Below, one piece after another: positions 11,057-24,608 of a stretch of 64,000 bases of DNA. The number at the start of each line of letters is the position of its first letter. Position 1 is the stretch's first letter. The stretch is from Dipetalonema caudispina. Lineage: Eukaryota > Nematoda > Chromadorea > Rhabditida > Onchocercidae. Position numbers and translations under genes: made by a program. The stretch is taken from positions 310,001 through 374,000 of the forward strand of contig JABVXV010000034.1 of the NCBI GenBank assembly GCA_013365325.1, written 5' to 3'. The notes under the pieces are model-generated. The model was not told the origin of the DNA, searched no databases, and saw only the letters and a list, made by a program, of their open reading frames with translations.

Positions 11057-13906
11057 ATGCTGACACGTGGCTCATTTGCATTATTAATCTTGGCTGTTTT
11101 ATCTGGTGTTTTTATTTGCTTGGCGCAAAAGAACAACAAATTAGCATTTGCTAAATTATTTCGCACTGAACAGTTCTTATTCGTTAGCTTATTAGGTTGT
11201 CAATTGATAGTCGAAGAAATTCCATCATTGAATATTTGTCCATATCACAGTGTTGTCCGTATGAGGTGGAAAATTTTGAAGAATTGTTAAATTTTCAGTT
11301 ACGCTATGAGAAAAATTTCTTGTCATAATTTCATTTTTGCATTAAAAAAAAAAAAAAAGGAAAAGCTCAGAATTTAGGTTCGTTTCTGATACCTTTTTCT
11401 AATTCAGGTCTTTTCTGATTTCGAAGACTAAAAAATGATAACATATCAACGTGAGAAGCCTTCTTATCGGAATAATCAGATGGAATTTGTTATGAAAATT
11501 TATCAATCCTAAGGACTATTTTCATTTTCATTTCAAAGACTATTTTTCAGTGGCTTATCAAATCATTCCTATTGTCCAAATTTAGCATTGCATCTTATTT
11601 TACGTGATAACGAAGTACCAAAAGTTTTAATATTTGGCGCTAAAAGAGTATTCGGTGAGTGTTTAACAATATGCTTACTTGCATGTTTCAATCTGCCTTA
11701 ATTTTGTAAAGATTTTTTAGGCTTATCACTTTATCACCTATTTCTGATATAAAAATAAAAGATATATTAGCATATTAGGATGTGAAATGACAAAACCTAT
11801 CAGCAACGTTTCATCGAAAGTTAGTAAAGAAATTTATGAAATTTACTTTCCAGGTAATCTAATTGCTCAACAGTTGCGAATCCCATGGTCTAGACAAAAG
11901 CGCCCTTTAGCACTATATGGGCATGTAAATTTGGAAAATTCATATAACTATGTTGGTGATAATTTGCTTCAGAAACAAGTGGTTAGTACGATTATTCAAT
12001 TTTCCGCTTATCAATTAATTCATCGCCACTTTGATTTTATTAAAGTTATCTGCAAATTAAAGTGACCATCATATCTCATAGTTAACCTGTGGAAGTCATT
12101 TGTTTGAATATTTATTCTAATCTATCCACTACTAACTTTAAGAAAAGATTTATCTTTGGAACTTTTTAAGATTTACCTTTTTCTTTTTCTGTAAACGCTG
12201 ATGAATTGTTTCTTCAATTGCTGCAATAAATTGAATAGTGAGCGGAAATGTCCGAATAAGTTTTATTAAAACTATTTGGGTATTATAGTGATCATCATGA
12301 TAGAAATTAGCTAAATTGATCAAATATTTGAGTGTAAAATAAATTGAATAAATTGTTGATGAGAAATGAATTAAATTTGGAAGTTTTATAGATTGCGACA
12401 CTTCTTGATAACAACGAACGGATGCTATATGTACTGCGAAATGTTAGTTTAACGGAAGGCTATTTCACTTTAGAATGTATCACTTTTTATATACAATTTA
12501 TGCCGGATAATAGATTGAATTTTTTCGAATTGAATACATTCCGGAATATTCATCCAAGTAATAATGGTAGGATATTATGGACAGAAGATCCATACTATCG
12601 CAAAGTTTGTTTTAGTTTCATTTTTTGTTTCTCTCCGTTTTATGCAAATATTTCCCCAATTTTTCCGATTTTCAAAGACTTTACTAAACTTGCATTATGT
12701 AGAAGGGATTTTGATTAAATTAAATTTAATACGACAATTTTCATATTTGTTACAAAATTTCGGTGTAATTTTCAAATTTTCAACTCAGTTATATCACTCA
12801 AACGTCAAAAATTCGATCACATTGTTATTATCACTTAGCTTACAAGAATAAAGTCAATTTCTGCTACTACCTGACCCCTTTTTATTTCAATTTATATGCA
12901 TTATATTTATAAATTGTAGTTTTATTATGTGGAAAAGCAGGCCGACAATAAGATTATCCTATATTCGATACCCTTTGAGGATATTATGCAAACTTTACTT
13001 GACGGTAAACCAGGAACGCCAGTACAAATGTTCAGTAATGTTAATTTACGCTATTTAAGCGTTTCACGTGATATCGTTGTAATTCATACGTTCGAAGAAG
13101 GAAACATAAAACAGTTCATCACGTCAGATCTATAAATAATTCAACGTTCTTTTTAATTTCAGCGATATCATAATTCGGGAAATTATCTCATCTTAAATAG
13201 ATCATATAAATTTTCGGAAGTTGATGAACATTTTACAAACGTTGATTCGTCTTGAAATTAGATTTATTTTCTGGGATATTTTTGATGAAATTGATATTAA
13301 AATTAGTCTTACTTTTAGAAAAATTAACCAAAAAAGCTATTTCTAGAAATCTTTATAATTCATCATTTATGATAACATGTAATATGACAAAATTATCAGT
13401 TTTATCGAATCCATTCCAAGCAATTCTTCTATTTCACGATGAATTATGCGCTTTAAAGAAAGCCAACGGTAATAGTAACTGTACAATAACAGATACTGAT
13501 AAGCAATATCAGGTTACTTCTTTTCTTTTATCAATATTTCATAAATGATGAAATATGACAGGTTCAATACTTTGTTTAATTATCGTATAAATTTGCAGGA
13601 TTATTTCATGCATTCTTTGTTTTATGGAATTATCACGTTGATTTTTCTTCTTCTTCTGGTAATTTTTTCATTTACATTTAAATTTCTGCTATTTACTTAT
13701 CCTAACTTCGATGAAAAATGAAATTGTATCAGTGAATTTGTTGAAATTTATCATTTCTTGATGTTCCAGAATTTCAGGTTTTGATCCAGTTGTTTGTATG
13801 TTTATACTGGTATCGAAACATTGTAGAGAGATCCTTTATGGGAGATAATTATTTGCATGTTCATTATTTTCAGAAATTAACATCGGATTTTTCCTCACAA
13901 TTCTAA
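11057..13906 (+). CDS. Unrecognised type I single-pass membrane protein
   Basis: Eight exons join in phase: 11057-11265, 11551-11654, 11854-11981, 12392-12604, 12920-13078, 13163-13512, 13599-13658 and 13778-13906. After allowing two one-base insertions in exon 6 (see the separate entry) the product is about 449 residues. Residues 1 to about 23 are a signal peptide (hydrophobic LLILAVLSGVFICLA). The next roughly 365 residues are an ectodomain with several N-glycosylation sequons, for example in SNHSY, RNVSL and CNMT. One hydrophobic segment spans about 391-417 (FYGIITLIFLLLLVLIQLFV), followed by a tail of about 30 residues ending in SSQF. I do not recognise a domain family. The start is supported by the acceptor 15 bases upstream and by the signal peptide. 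Most introns are 60-400 nt with canonical ends. It is likely a cell-surface or endomembrane protein. Existence of the gene is well supported; function is unknown. Confidence 0.7.
13163..13512 (+). pseudogene. Exon with two apparent single-base frameshifts
   Basis: This exon of the membrane-protein gene begins after TTTCAG in phase 0 and reads RYHNSGNYLILN to VDSS, where TCTTGA introduces a stop near 13253. One base further the frame reopens as EIRFIFWDIFDEIDIKISLT. At the A5 run at 13319-13323 it shifts again to LTKKAISRNLYNSS and continues in frame to CAG|GTTACT at 13512. Removing one T and one A restores a single frame, and the summed exon length then becomes divisible by three. Sequencing or assembly error is the simplest reading. 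Real loss of function, or unresolved small introns, are alternatives. Confidence 0.5.
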
Positions 13907-14367
13907 ATTTTTGTAGTAAAAAAATTTGAATATAGCAAAGTAATTTGCTTATTTTAATTTAAGTTAAGAAATTGTTAATTATGAATTATTGTCGATGCAT
14001 TAGAAAGCATGATATTGCTTCGATTTTAATAATTTTGAAATTTTTATCTTAATAAGTTCTAATTAAGATACAATTTTAGTAAACAAATTTTCAAAATTAA
14101 TATGAAATTTCTGTCAAATAATTGCTCTTGAAATGGAAAAAAAAACATCTCTATTTATGGTATTTAAATGCTAATGCATTGAAATTGATTAATGTATCTC
14201 ACTAATATGCTCACCCCATAATATAATATGGTAATTTTAAATAACTAAACTTTTTTTTTTCACCTAATTTTTTTGCCTTTTTAATTTATACTAATGCAGA
14301 TTATAAATTTTTAAATTTTGAAGTTAACCTTTCATCCTGCAGTGAACTTATCTATTTGTCACTATAG

Positions 14368-15321
14368 TTTACAATACTGTAAGTGATGGAATGTGCGAAT
14401 TTACTAAAAATTATTTTTGTAAATTAATTTTAAAAGAATTTCAATGTACATCGTATTTTCACTGTCTTCTTTCATCAATTTGATTTTTTTCTTCTTTTTT
14501 TTGTTGTTGTTGTGATTTTGTTTACATTTTGTTATCATTTCATTTCTATCAGTCATTCAATTTGTTTCTCTTGTTATTCGTTAGAATTTTGCGATATCTC
14601 AAGGAATTGAAAACTATCGGATCTATTTCATTTTGCACTGATAGATATTGTTTGTTACTACTTTATTTCTGCAATTTAATTTAGTATCGAATTATTATCT
14701 CCTCTCTCTCTCGCCCTTTCGAAATGTTAAATGTTTTTCTTTCCAAAATATGATTGAATTAGGTTCTTATTTTCACTTCAAATTCTTAATTATCAAACAA
14801 ATTAGTAACTTCTCAAGGAAAAAAAAAGAACTGCATCTTTTTGATGTAAAAATTTATCCTTGTTAATTGTTGAATTGTTTCCACAGATTTATCTTTATTA
14901 ATTTGTTTAAAGATCTGATTATGAATTAGTCGAAGTTTTTCATTGTGAAAATATTAAATTTTGACAAATAAAACTCTAATTGTTATTTTTTGATTTTTTC
15001 TTTCCTTATTTCTTGCGAAAGGTAAAAAAAAATTTCGGAATTGAATTACTGGAATACTTTTAGAGTGTACAGTATTGTCATTTCAATTAAAAGAATAGCT
15101 GACTACAGTTTTTGTCATTGTTTCAACATTAGTTATTCATTTGCGACATTGTAGGATTAATTTGAAATACTTTCCTGAATTAGAAAAATGGAAATTTCTC
15201 AAATCAGGAAATTGGAAAATAACATGTCGTATAAAAGATACGCTGATAATTTGAGTATTGAATTTTTATTCTCTTTCTAGCAAACTACATTGGATTGTAC
15301 TTTGAGTTTTCGACCAAATGA
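14368..15321 (+). CDS. Fragmentary cysteine-containing gene, possibly GM2-activator/ML-like
   Basis: Three phase-compatible plus-strand segments: 14368-14452, 15155-15228 and 15281-15321. They encode YNTVSDGMCEFTKNYFCKLI, then YFPELEKWKFLKSGNWKITC, then YIGLYFEFSTK and a stop. The spacing of the 'C.F....FC' pair, the 'P.L..W...SGNW.I' strand and a final beta-strand-like segment resemble the C-terminal half of GM2-activator/ML-domain lipid-binding proteins. That is inference from the pattern only. No signal-peptide exon was found between 13907 and 14367, and the 15281 exon can be read in another frame (TTLDCTLSFRPNETK). This reading could join a GTTGAT donor near 15340 to a segment reading KTYYAKLPDNNPCDGSVNRN and ending in a stop near 15480. 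The gene may be degenerate or wrongly modelled. Confidence 0.3.
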
Positions 15322-18300
15322 GACAAAAATAGTTCGATGGTTGATGAAGGGAATTTCTTTCAAAAAACCTAAAATAGCACTAATCTGATCTGCATTAATC
15401 AGGAAAACATATTATGCTAAACTTCCAGATAATAATCCTTGTGATGGATCAGTGAATCGAAATTTGATAGAATCATTTTAGTTTTTTTTTTTTCGTCCTT
15501 TTTTTTTTCTCCATAAAATTTGATTTATAAAACCAAAGAGCAACTATTTCTATTATTCATTTATCCACTTATGACTGATCACATCGATGGTCAACGACAA
15601 AATCGGAGTGTAAAAATTGATAATAATTGTGGAGTATAAAAAGAATTGAAAAATCGCCAACATGTAATTAAAATTGAGATTGGTGTAGATTAAAGAATAA
15701 AGCGATTTCGGAGGAGTTGTTGAAATGTTTAAGATGGGAATTTTCGTGTAAATTGGTACGAATGACAAATTTTCAAGAAGTATGCAAAAGTTTGACCATG
15801 AATTTGTGAATAATTTTTGGAATTTCAAATGCTTCACAAGCATATGTTCAATTTTTCACAATGCTTTTTATTCAAATATCCTTGAATGACTTAAAATTAT
15901 TAATTAATCCTAATTTTTCTCATTTAAAATCTTGATAAAAAGTTAACACTATCGTGAATAATTAAAATGGTATGAGCAAAATGGTTGTTTGAATCAGAGA
16001 TTGTAAAAATTAAATGTAAACAATATCGTAAATAATCAAATTTGTAAAATCGATTTATATAACAGTTGCTGTGGCAAATATTTTATTGCCAATTTGAAAT
16101 AATTTCTACTTTTCCTTTAAGCTTCTGATAATTTAACGAAGTGGAAAAATATCCAACCAATTAATATAATTCAACATGAATAAAATGTAGTTTGGAGTAA
16201 TAATTTCAAAATAGTAAAAAATCAGATCGAAGATTCAAAATACTTCAAGAAAAGTTGATCGCTGTAACTTTTCCTTCTTTTTTCTAACTCTTATTTTTTT
16301 TTTTTTTTTTTTTTTTTTGCTATCTTGCTATTGTATGTAATTTGATTGAGAGATAAATAATTGAAATACTTTTTAAATTTATATTAGTAGTAATTTACTT
16401 TCCGTTTTAGATGAAATGTTTTTTCTTTTACGAAATTTTCAACAGGAAAAATTTGATCAGTGTAGATTTTAGAGTTTTTTTTCTTCCTGTTTTATGTAGC
16501 TTTCAAATAAGCAAAAATACCCATGATACCTACTGCATAGTAAAAAAAAAGGAACCCGCGGGAAAAGGATCTTAAACTTTGATATAATTTGCATCAATTG
16601 ATTTTTACCTTCAACTTTAATCTTATCGTTTTTTCTTTCTTGAAATAATGCAACATTTCAAAATAGTAACAAAAATATTTTGAAAATTAGAAAGAGTTGC
16701 AGGTATTTGATTAGATATCAAAATAATATCATAGGTATTATTTTGTTCAATCCATTTTGTCTAACTTTTGAGCTATTCATTTATAATTTATCTTAAATTT
16801 TGTTCATCATTGACTTTCACTAATCGATTAAAATTTTTATTATCCTTTTTGGAGCATTTAATTTGTGGTCCCTTTCATCCTGTTGATTGTGTTTGATTAA
16901 AATGGAGCGGGATAATAAACACTTCTTTTGACCTCTTTCCTAACAGAAGATATGGTCAGTCCTTTGTTAAATTAATTTTAATTGAATTGTTGTTATTGAT
17001 ATCACTGTTAATAATTATGTTCAGATTTATTTAATAATGGTAAAATGAGGACAATGATAATAAAGGAAATTCCGTTGATTCAATGAATAAATTTTGTCTA
17101 AATAACCAATTAATTGACAATTTAAAGACTTTTTTTTTATTTTCAAAATTTAACAAATCCTTTCATATCTTTTGAAAAAAAGAAAACAAACCCCTATAGT
17201 CTCCGCTTAGTAGTATTTTATAAATTGTGATAAAATATTTTGCATAAATTCATCGTAAATTATTGAATTCATTTTCGATTGAATCGCACATTTGTTCCTA
17301 ATAAACTTATGCAATACGATGATTAATTTTGTCATAATTATTATTATTATTATTGTATTGTTATAATTATTCGTATAAATACCAGAAGAATGTTTTGCTT
17401 CATCATCTGTTCCTAAAAGATTAGAATTTTTTACCAAACTTAAAATCTAAATAAGAGACAAATAGGAATGCCTAAGTTTGTCGTTACTTTTTTTGACCGC
17501 CTGATAACATTTGACTATTTTCAAATGATGCTAAGCTGTATAAAGAAAAAAAAAGAATTATGGATGAAATTATTAGAATGTGAAACTAATAAAATGCATT
17601 ATTGTTTGTGCTCAATGCCATAAAATGATAGACAATATGGCTATTTAGAATTTAAAATAACAAATGGTAAAGCCAAATATTCCTCCCGTAGTGATTTGAA
17701 GGAAAAAGAAAAGGAATAATAAAGTGGACCTGTGTGATAAGTGATAATTAGAGCAAATAATCAAATTTACTAAATATTGATTAATATTAAGGTAGAAGCA
17801 TAATTGCACAAACTATTCAAACAGCTTTTTTGATGCTTGAAATTATTATTTCTCGGTCAGTGAACTTTTCCTATCATTTAAAGGTTCAAAAATTTTAAGC
17901 ACCACTCAGAATAAATTCATCGGTCAACAATTGAATACATTTGAACATCAACAATTTTAAAGAAAATCAAATAACAATATTATCATCCATGATAATAATT
18001 CTTGAAAAAAACTGTCTTATATTCATGAAAACATTTTCAAATCGATAGCTAAATTTAGTAATAGTTGTGATTTTATCAGTGATAAGCAATTTACATCTAC
18101 AATGACAGTAATATTATCATAAGAATGAAAAAGCAAAATGATAGGACAATTATTGAAATAGTTTCATATATCATATTATTACCGAATAATCCTGATATTT
18201 GCCAAATAATTTGATCAGAATTCAATTTGATCATTACCATATTTATTTTGCAATTCAATCCGGGATATGCTACTCTTCTAATTCCTATTCATGTTCATTA

Positions 18301-21300
18301 GTCCATAGCTATGATACAATATGATAGTTATTATACTGTTCATCATCTGGAAATAAAATGACCTAATTCTAACAAATACATTCAGTGGAAAATATATCAA
18401 CAATTGTATTCTGAACCTGTAATATTGATTCTCATTACCGTTCGATATTATTTCATTGTCAAATTAATTTTTAAATTTTTTCAACTGAATGACGAAATTT
18501 AGTTGTTTTTTTGCTCAGTCAAAATATCTTTTGGTTTAATAACTAATTAATTAGTAATATCAATTTATGATTAAACAACGTTCAGATATAGAGAATTGAT
18601 CTCGATTGATTGCTTCGAATCATTACCACTATTCAAAAATAATCATAGTCATGATGATCATTTACTTTTTTTTTTTGTTGCAAAAATTGCTACTCTATTC
18701 AATATTTTATTACCAATTATCCTTCTCATTATTAATTACATAGGTCATTTCTGCCAGTAAAGTTAGAGTTCAATCTTTCGTCAAATAGTTGATTGTGTTT
18801 TTTGAACATTCAAAAAAGTTGAAATCTCTCCTGCAATGTCATACAATAACGACATATTATTTGCAATGAGATTCCTGACATATTCACAATTTTATTGCCC
18901 AAAAATTGGTCATCGTCCTTTTTTAATTATCATCCTCAAAAATATTTATGATTATTAGATTTGTTACAAAATTACTATCATATTAACATTTTTTGGAACA
19001 TTATTTCCTAAAAATTAATGACATACAATTGTCATTCCTTTCATTAATTAATTAATTCAGAAGTTAACAATAACGACATGTCAAATATCGTAGTTTTGAT
19101 AATATCATATTAATTACTGATTATATTATTCAATATATCCTATGATATGAATATAATAAGGTACTAATCAAGAAAATTTGTGCTAATTTTTAACATTTAT
19201 GAGCGTTAATTGTATGTATATGAAAATATTGAAATGAATATTTTGAGGCTAATTTTTTTTTTTTTTTTTTTTTTGTTTTCATCATACATAGATTTATTCA
19301 ATAATTGCATTTGCATACATATATACATGATTGCAGATTGCATCATGCATAATGAATGTTGGATTTATTTCTATTTTATTACATAAATATTTAGCAACAT
19401 CATTAAAAAGTTTCTAATTTTGTCATAACCGGATCATATATACCCATCAAAAATTCCTTTCTTCGGCAAACACCAACCAGTTCTTTTATATTTCATTCTT
19501 GCATATATGTTTCAAAAATACAATTTAGTCGACCATTAACACTCCTTTATATGTATTTATGCTTTATTCGTTTAATTTGTGGAGAATTATTTGCTAAAAT
19601 TTCTGGATAAATTTCAGGATTTAATTTATAAATATAAAAACAGTTTGTTTGTTAAATTTTAATCCATTAGAAATTAATGATAGAAATTGTGTTGTAACTT
19701 ATTCAAAGATAACTTTGGCAATTTTAGCAATTAATTAGATATGGAAAATAGTTTTGTTTTTATGTATTTACTCGATGATAATGTATTTTTACTTAATTTA
19801 AAAGCCAAGGAATAAACATGTCATTGAAATTTTGACGAAGTGGTTAAGTTGAATGCTGTCGAATAAGAGGGATGGAGAAAATTTGCATAAGTAAGTAATA
19901 AGTGAGCATGGAAAAAAAAAAGGAAAAATGATGATTTAATTGTTATTGAGAAAATTCTCTTTCAATACGGAAAGAGAATAAAGTTAAGCCAAAATAGTTA
20001 ATTAATGAATTAAAAAATTGTGGTTCCTAAACAAATTTTTCAATTCGAAATTGAAGAAATAAAAAAATGAAAGCTTTTAAGATGTTTATGTAAATGGAAA
20101 CAAAGATTTTTTCTCAAATGATTATTTAATAATTAGTTCATTTGATTCCAAAAATAATCATTTTTTTTTAGGAATTTAAGGATTTAAATAAATTGGGAGT
20201 AGTACTTTATTGTATCGAATGCTAATTGAAGTAAAAATGTAGGGAGACCAAAAAAGAATAAAAATACATTTAAGAAGTAGAAAACAAGAACAGAAAATCG
20301 GAATTGGATATGTGAAATTAGGTTAACAGAGAGAGATTTTTTTAATCACAAAAATGTTCAGATAGAATAGATTGAGATATCTTTTCGTATTTTGTTATTC
20401 AATAAACTGTTACTTTAAAATTTCTTCAAAAATACTATTTACGTTTGTAGGAATAAAATAAAAAATATAATTTGATTGTATTTTTTTCCCTTAAACTTTA
20501 CATTTCATCTATTTTTAATTAAAATATTTTTTTTTTTTTTTTTTTTTCAACATAATATTTTGTTTGTATTGACATGACGTAATGGAATAATTTAACCTAT
20601 AAATTGCTTTTTTAAAGATTAGAATTGAGGGAAGGTCTAATAAATTGATTATTAATCATTGATCATATCTGTTTACGCTTTCCATCTTAAATATTGTACC
20701 GTTGTGATAATTATGAATTGTAATGTAATTGGAAAGTTTTTCGAAATTAGTAATAAAAAATAATATTTATAAATAAAGAATGTAGAAGATTAAATGTGAT
20801 GTTGTCTTATTTTGTTTTGTTTTCTATCAATTTTATTTTTTGAATTCCTTTTTCAAATTTTTGCACTTTTAATTTGCACTTAAACAATAATGATTAATGA
20901 TTTACTGGCTCAATTTTTGACTTTAAAAATTTTCGTATGCCACATTTGCTATCCATTTGCCTGTGAATCAATCTAACATTGTTGTAATTGTCATAGGAAT
21001 ATAACAATATTTCAATGAATTTTCAATTTTCCTTTTTTTTTTCTGAATGAAATTCATTTGTTAATTTTACATAAGTCTTCATAACATCCTAGTTCTAAGA
21101 GTTTATATATACTTGTTAACAAGTGATGAGATTTCAACCTTCTTTTAAGCATCAAAATATGGAAGATAAACAATAATGAATTTCTATGATTGATAATAGC
21201 GATACATATCATTATCATTACTCCTAATATTGTCTATTAATCCAGATTCCGTTCTTTATGATATCAGAATAGTATCATTCTTCGATAATTTTGGAATATT

Positions 21301-23515
21301 TTTTTTCCCTTTCGATTGCGATAGTAATTTTTCTTTTTTCTGTCATTAACATGTGACAAATGCGCAATGTGTTATTTATACTTGATATTATTTATTATAA
21401 GGTGGTAAGAGGAGTATTTTAGGTAAAAGAGAAGGGATGGTAATTTTTGATATTCTAAGAGCGATTATATCAGTAATGTGGTTAAAATGCAGAAATGGGA
21501 AGGAGGAGGAGTGTTGCAAGAAATGGAATGGAAGGGAGAGGAATTTCATGTTGCGGTAGCGCAGCGGAAGTTGACTGCGATCTTTCCTAACTATTACACA
21601 AATTGTACCTATCAATTTACCAGTTTTATTCATATCTTTTTTCTTTTTTTCTTTTTTTGTTTTATATTTTTGATTTTAAACGACTTCATATTTTATAGCT
21701 ATTTTGATGATGATAGATAAAAATAAAGATAGAGATGATCAAAATTAGAATGAAAAGAGAGAGAAAGATGGGTCAATTAGATATATTTGAAATGATGGAA
21801 TGCTACGACATCGTTGGAAATTTATCGTATTAAGAACCAAAAGGTATTGATCATTACCTTTTTTTTTTTCTCCCCGGTATCTAATTCTAAATTTGACCGA
21901 TGAAAGGACAACATTTACAGTGTTGTTAAAAAATGATAATGCCATTTTTCCAAATTTCGTTTGAAAAAGAAGGATCGATAATGAAAAAAAAAACTTTGAT
22001 ATTTATAGATTTGGTACTGCAAAAATATATTGTTATTATCAAGATATCTTGGATTTATAAAAAAAAATCAAGGAACTATTAATTTCAATTTTTCGATTTC
22101 ATTGAAGTTGAATTTTCCTTATTGAATTCATTCCGTCTCTCTCGTTTTCCATTCTTTCCATTTAATCAAAGTGTAATAGTTTTCTAAGAATTTGTTTATC
22201 ATGATCAAACTATCTCGTGATTATAATTTCTGATAAGTTTAGTTATTTGTTTTTTCTTCTTTTACTAATGATTTTCTTTCATTATATGATACTGACTTTA
22301 TGCAAGAAGATTTGAAAACTTACTGCATCTTGAAGTTCAACTGTTCAAAATTAGTTAGAATTTACAAATCTTGAAATGGTCTTTTTGGATCTACCTTTAA
22401 CTCATATTGATATTTAACTGTTCTTTGTTGCTTCGCTTTTAATAATGTCTTCAGTTTTTTTATTTTAACAATTTAAAGAAATTCTTATGAATTTCTATTC
22501 TCCAAATTCGTCGAATTGAAAAGAAACCAGTGAAATTCAATGATGACATTCATATATACAATACATCCAATAGCGTTAGTTTGTCTATGGAAAACAATAT
22601 TGAATTTATCACTGAATCACTTTACGATCATTTTTGAAGAAAGAGAAAAAATGCTATAATTTTCAAATATATGCGCAAAATGAAATTGTGAACGGTCATT
22701 TGTACAAATTGATGAAGCAATGAATGTGAAGTGGACTAAAGAGAAGATCTGTTGGTCCCATTCGCTTATGGACAGATTTCCATCAATGATTTCTTATTTT
22801 TAACAATTTTTCAAATTAATTCATTTCCTGATTTTCAACTTTTTCAACATGCAACCAAGTTAATTTCGATTTGATGTCGAAAATAGAAAAACATTCGACA
22901 GAATCGCTCACATCTATGTCGAAAATGGTGTATAGGAAGTGGGAAGAAAAATGATAAACTGATCGGATGACACCGTTTTTGCCATCATTGATCGCATTGT
23001 ACTCAACTTAACGTTTCAACAACATACAAATAAAAATTCATGAAATTAATTCTTCAACAAATATCACTAATTTTGAATTTCTTTTTTTCGAATGGATTGA
23101 GGCAGAATTTAACTGATTTTTGCTCCATTTTAAGTTGAATGCTTCAAATTAGATTCAAATTTATTTCCCCAATTCCTCCATAATTTCTTACTTAAATTTA
23201 AAATAACTGCTTGTCTCAGAAATGGAACAAATCGAAAGAAAACCATTTATCTTGACAAATATTTTACAATGTCTTTTAAAAATTGCTTTTTATATTAGAT
23301 TTGTTCCGGGGAAAAGATTTGTTGAACATTAGATCGGATGATATTTTCTCTTCTTCATCAGATATGTAATAACTGATATTCAACGTATCTTTCCTTGTTC
23401 ATATAACTATATCGAATACAACTTATAATTGTATAGTAAAATATAAATCAAGTTTAATGAAACTAATTGATTATGCTAGCTTTTGACGTATGATTACAGC
23501 TAATCACCACATACG

Positions 23516-23590
23516 ATTCTGATATGAATCATTGCTACTTTAATTTGTCATATTAAGATATTCAAGCTGTATTTTGTGGAAATTTTCCCA
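23516..23590 (+). repeat. Diverged direct repeat, copy A
   Basis: A segment of about 75 bp centred on GAATCATTGCTACTTTA and ATATTCAAGCTGTATTTTGT. It matches a second copy about 1.0 kb downstream at roughly 80% by eye. It may be a remnant of a dispersed repeat. Confidence 0.55.
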
Positions 23591-23934
23591 TCTAAAATTG
23601 ATAGTTTGCTAATAATAATGCTAATTACTTATTATGTGAGATCGTTTTGTTGCAAAAGTTATGACATAGTACTGATAAATTATTTCCGATTTTGACTTTG
23701 AATGAAATAATTGAAGATCTTTTCATCTTGCTGTAATTAGAGATTTTCAAAGAGCAGGTAACTCAATTATTAAGTAAATGATGGAGCAAATAATTGATAT
23801 AGCAGAAACTTTATTAGCTATTAAAATCATTTGTTTATGCCGGGAATTTATTGTTTCGATCAGGTATGCCAATTATCAGTCAGCAATACGCAAAAGCTAA
23901 AATTTGATGTTATCTTAGTTATTAACACTACAAC

Positions 23935-23978
23935 TATCACTACTACTACTACCACTACTACTGCTGCTACTACTACTG
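23935..23978. repeat. ACT/GCT trinucleotide microsatellite
   Basis: Imperfect ACT, ACC and GCT trinucleotides. The Thr/Ala-rich translation across it is a repeat artefact. Confidence 0.7.
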
Positions 23979-24535
23979 TAACTCATAATATGATGGTATC
24001 AGTAATTAAGTTAATTTACGCATTTAAAGATAAATTTTGACTCTTTTCTTTTCTATTCTCCAATAATTTTAATGTAATGCAAAAGAGACATTTACTACGT
24101 TTTAGACAAACTAAAATAGGGAAATCAACAACTACAGTAATTAACACCTAATATTCTGGTTATTAATTTTGAAATTTTTAAGTAAACTAAATGCCAAAAA
24201 ACATTCTCTAATAGGATCGTTGAAGCGATGTTTTCAATTAGCTCTTAAATTTTAAAAATACGACAAATAGGGCAAATTTATTTTTTTATAGTTTTTACTA
24301 ATTCAAAATGCTTATTCATTCTGAATACGTATCAAATTTTAGGTCAATATTTGATCATTAATCATCAATTGTCACCCAAAAAGTCACATGAAATTTTCAT
24401 TTGCCTTATGATATCATCCACAAATCTGTATGTTTGTATGCATTTGTTCTTTATTAAAGTGATTAATTATTTGTTCACAGGTAACAATTAGTGATAAATT
24501 TGAAATATTTTACTAAATTTAATTTGCTAACTAGC

Positions 24536-24608
24536 AATTCTGACGTGAATCATTGCTACTTTACTAGCACACCAAAATATTCAGGCTATATTTTGTCGAA
24601 ATTTCCAC
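24536..24608 (+). repeat. Diverged direct repeat, copy B
   Basis: Same orientation as copy A and sharing GAATCATTGCTACTTTA and ATATTCAGGCTATATTTTGT with a few substitutions and a one-base gap. It lies inside a 68-codon open frame, but I see no evidence that this frame is coding. Confidence 0.55.

Noticed and set aside
15553..15843. 96-codon hydrophobic minus-strand open frame
   Set aside because: It overlaps the possible 3' end of a plus-strand gene, has no signal-peptide start context or splice signals, and its composition follows base bias.
17240..17262. GCATAAATTCATC word resembling the start of a known filarial satellite unit
   Set aside because: A single short match without tandem copies is not evidence for a satellite array.
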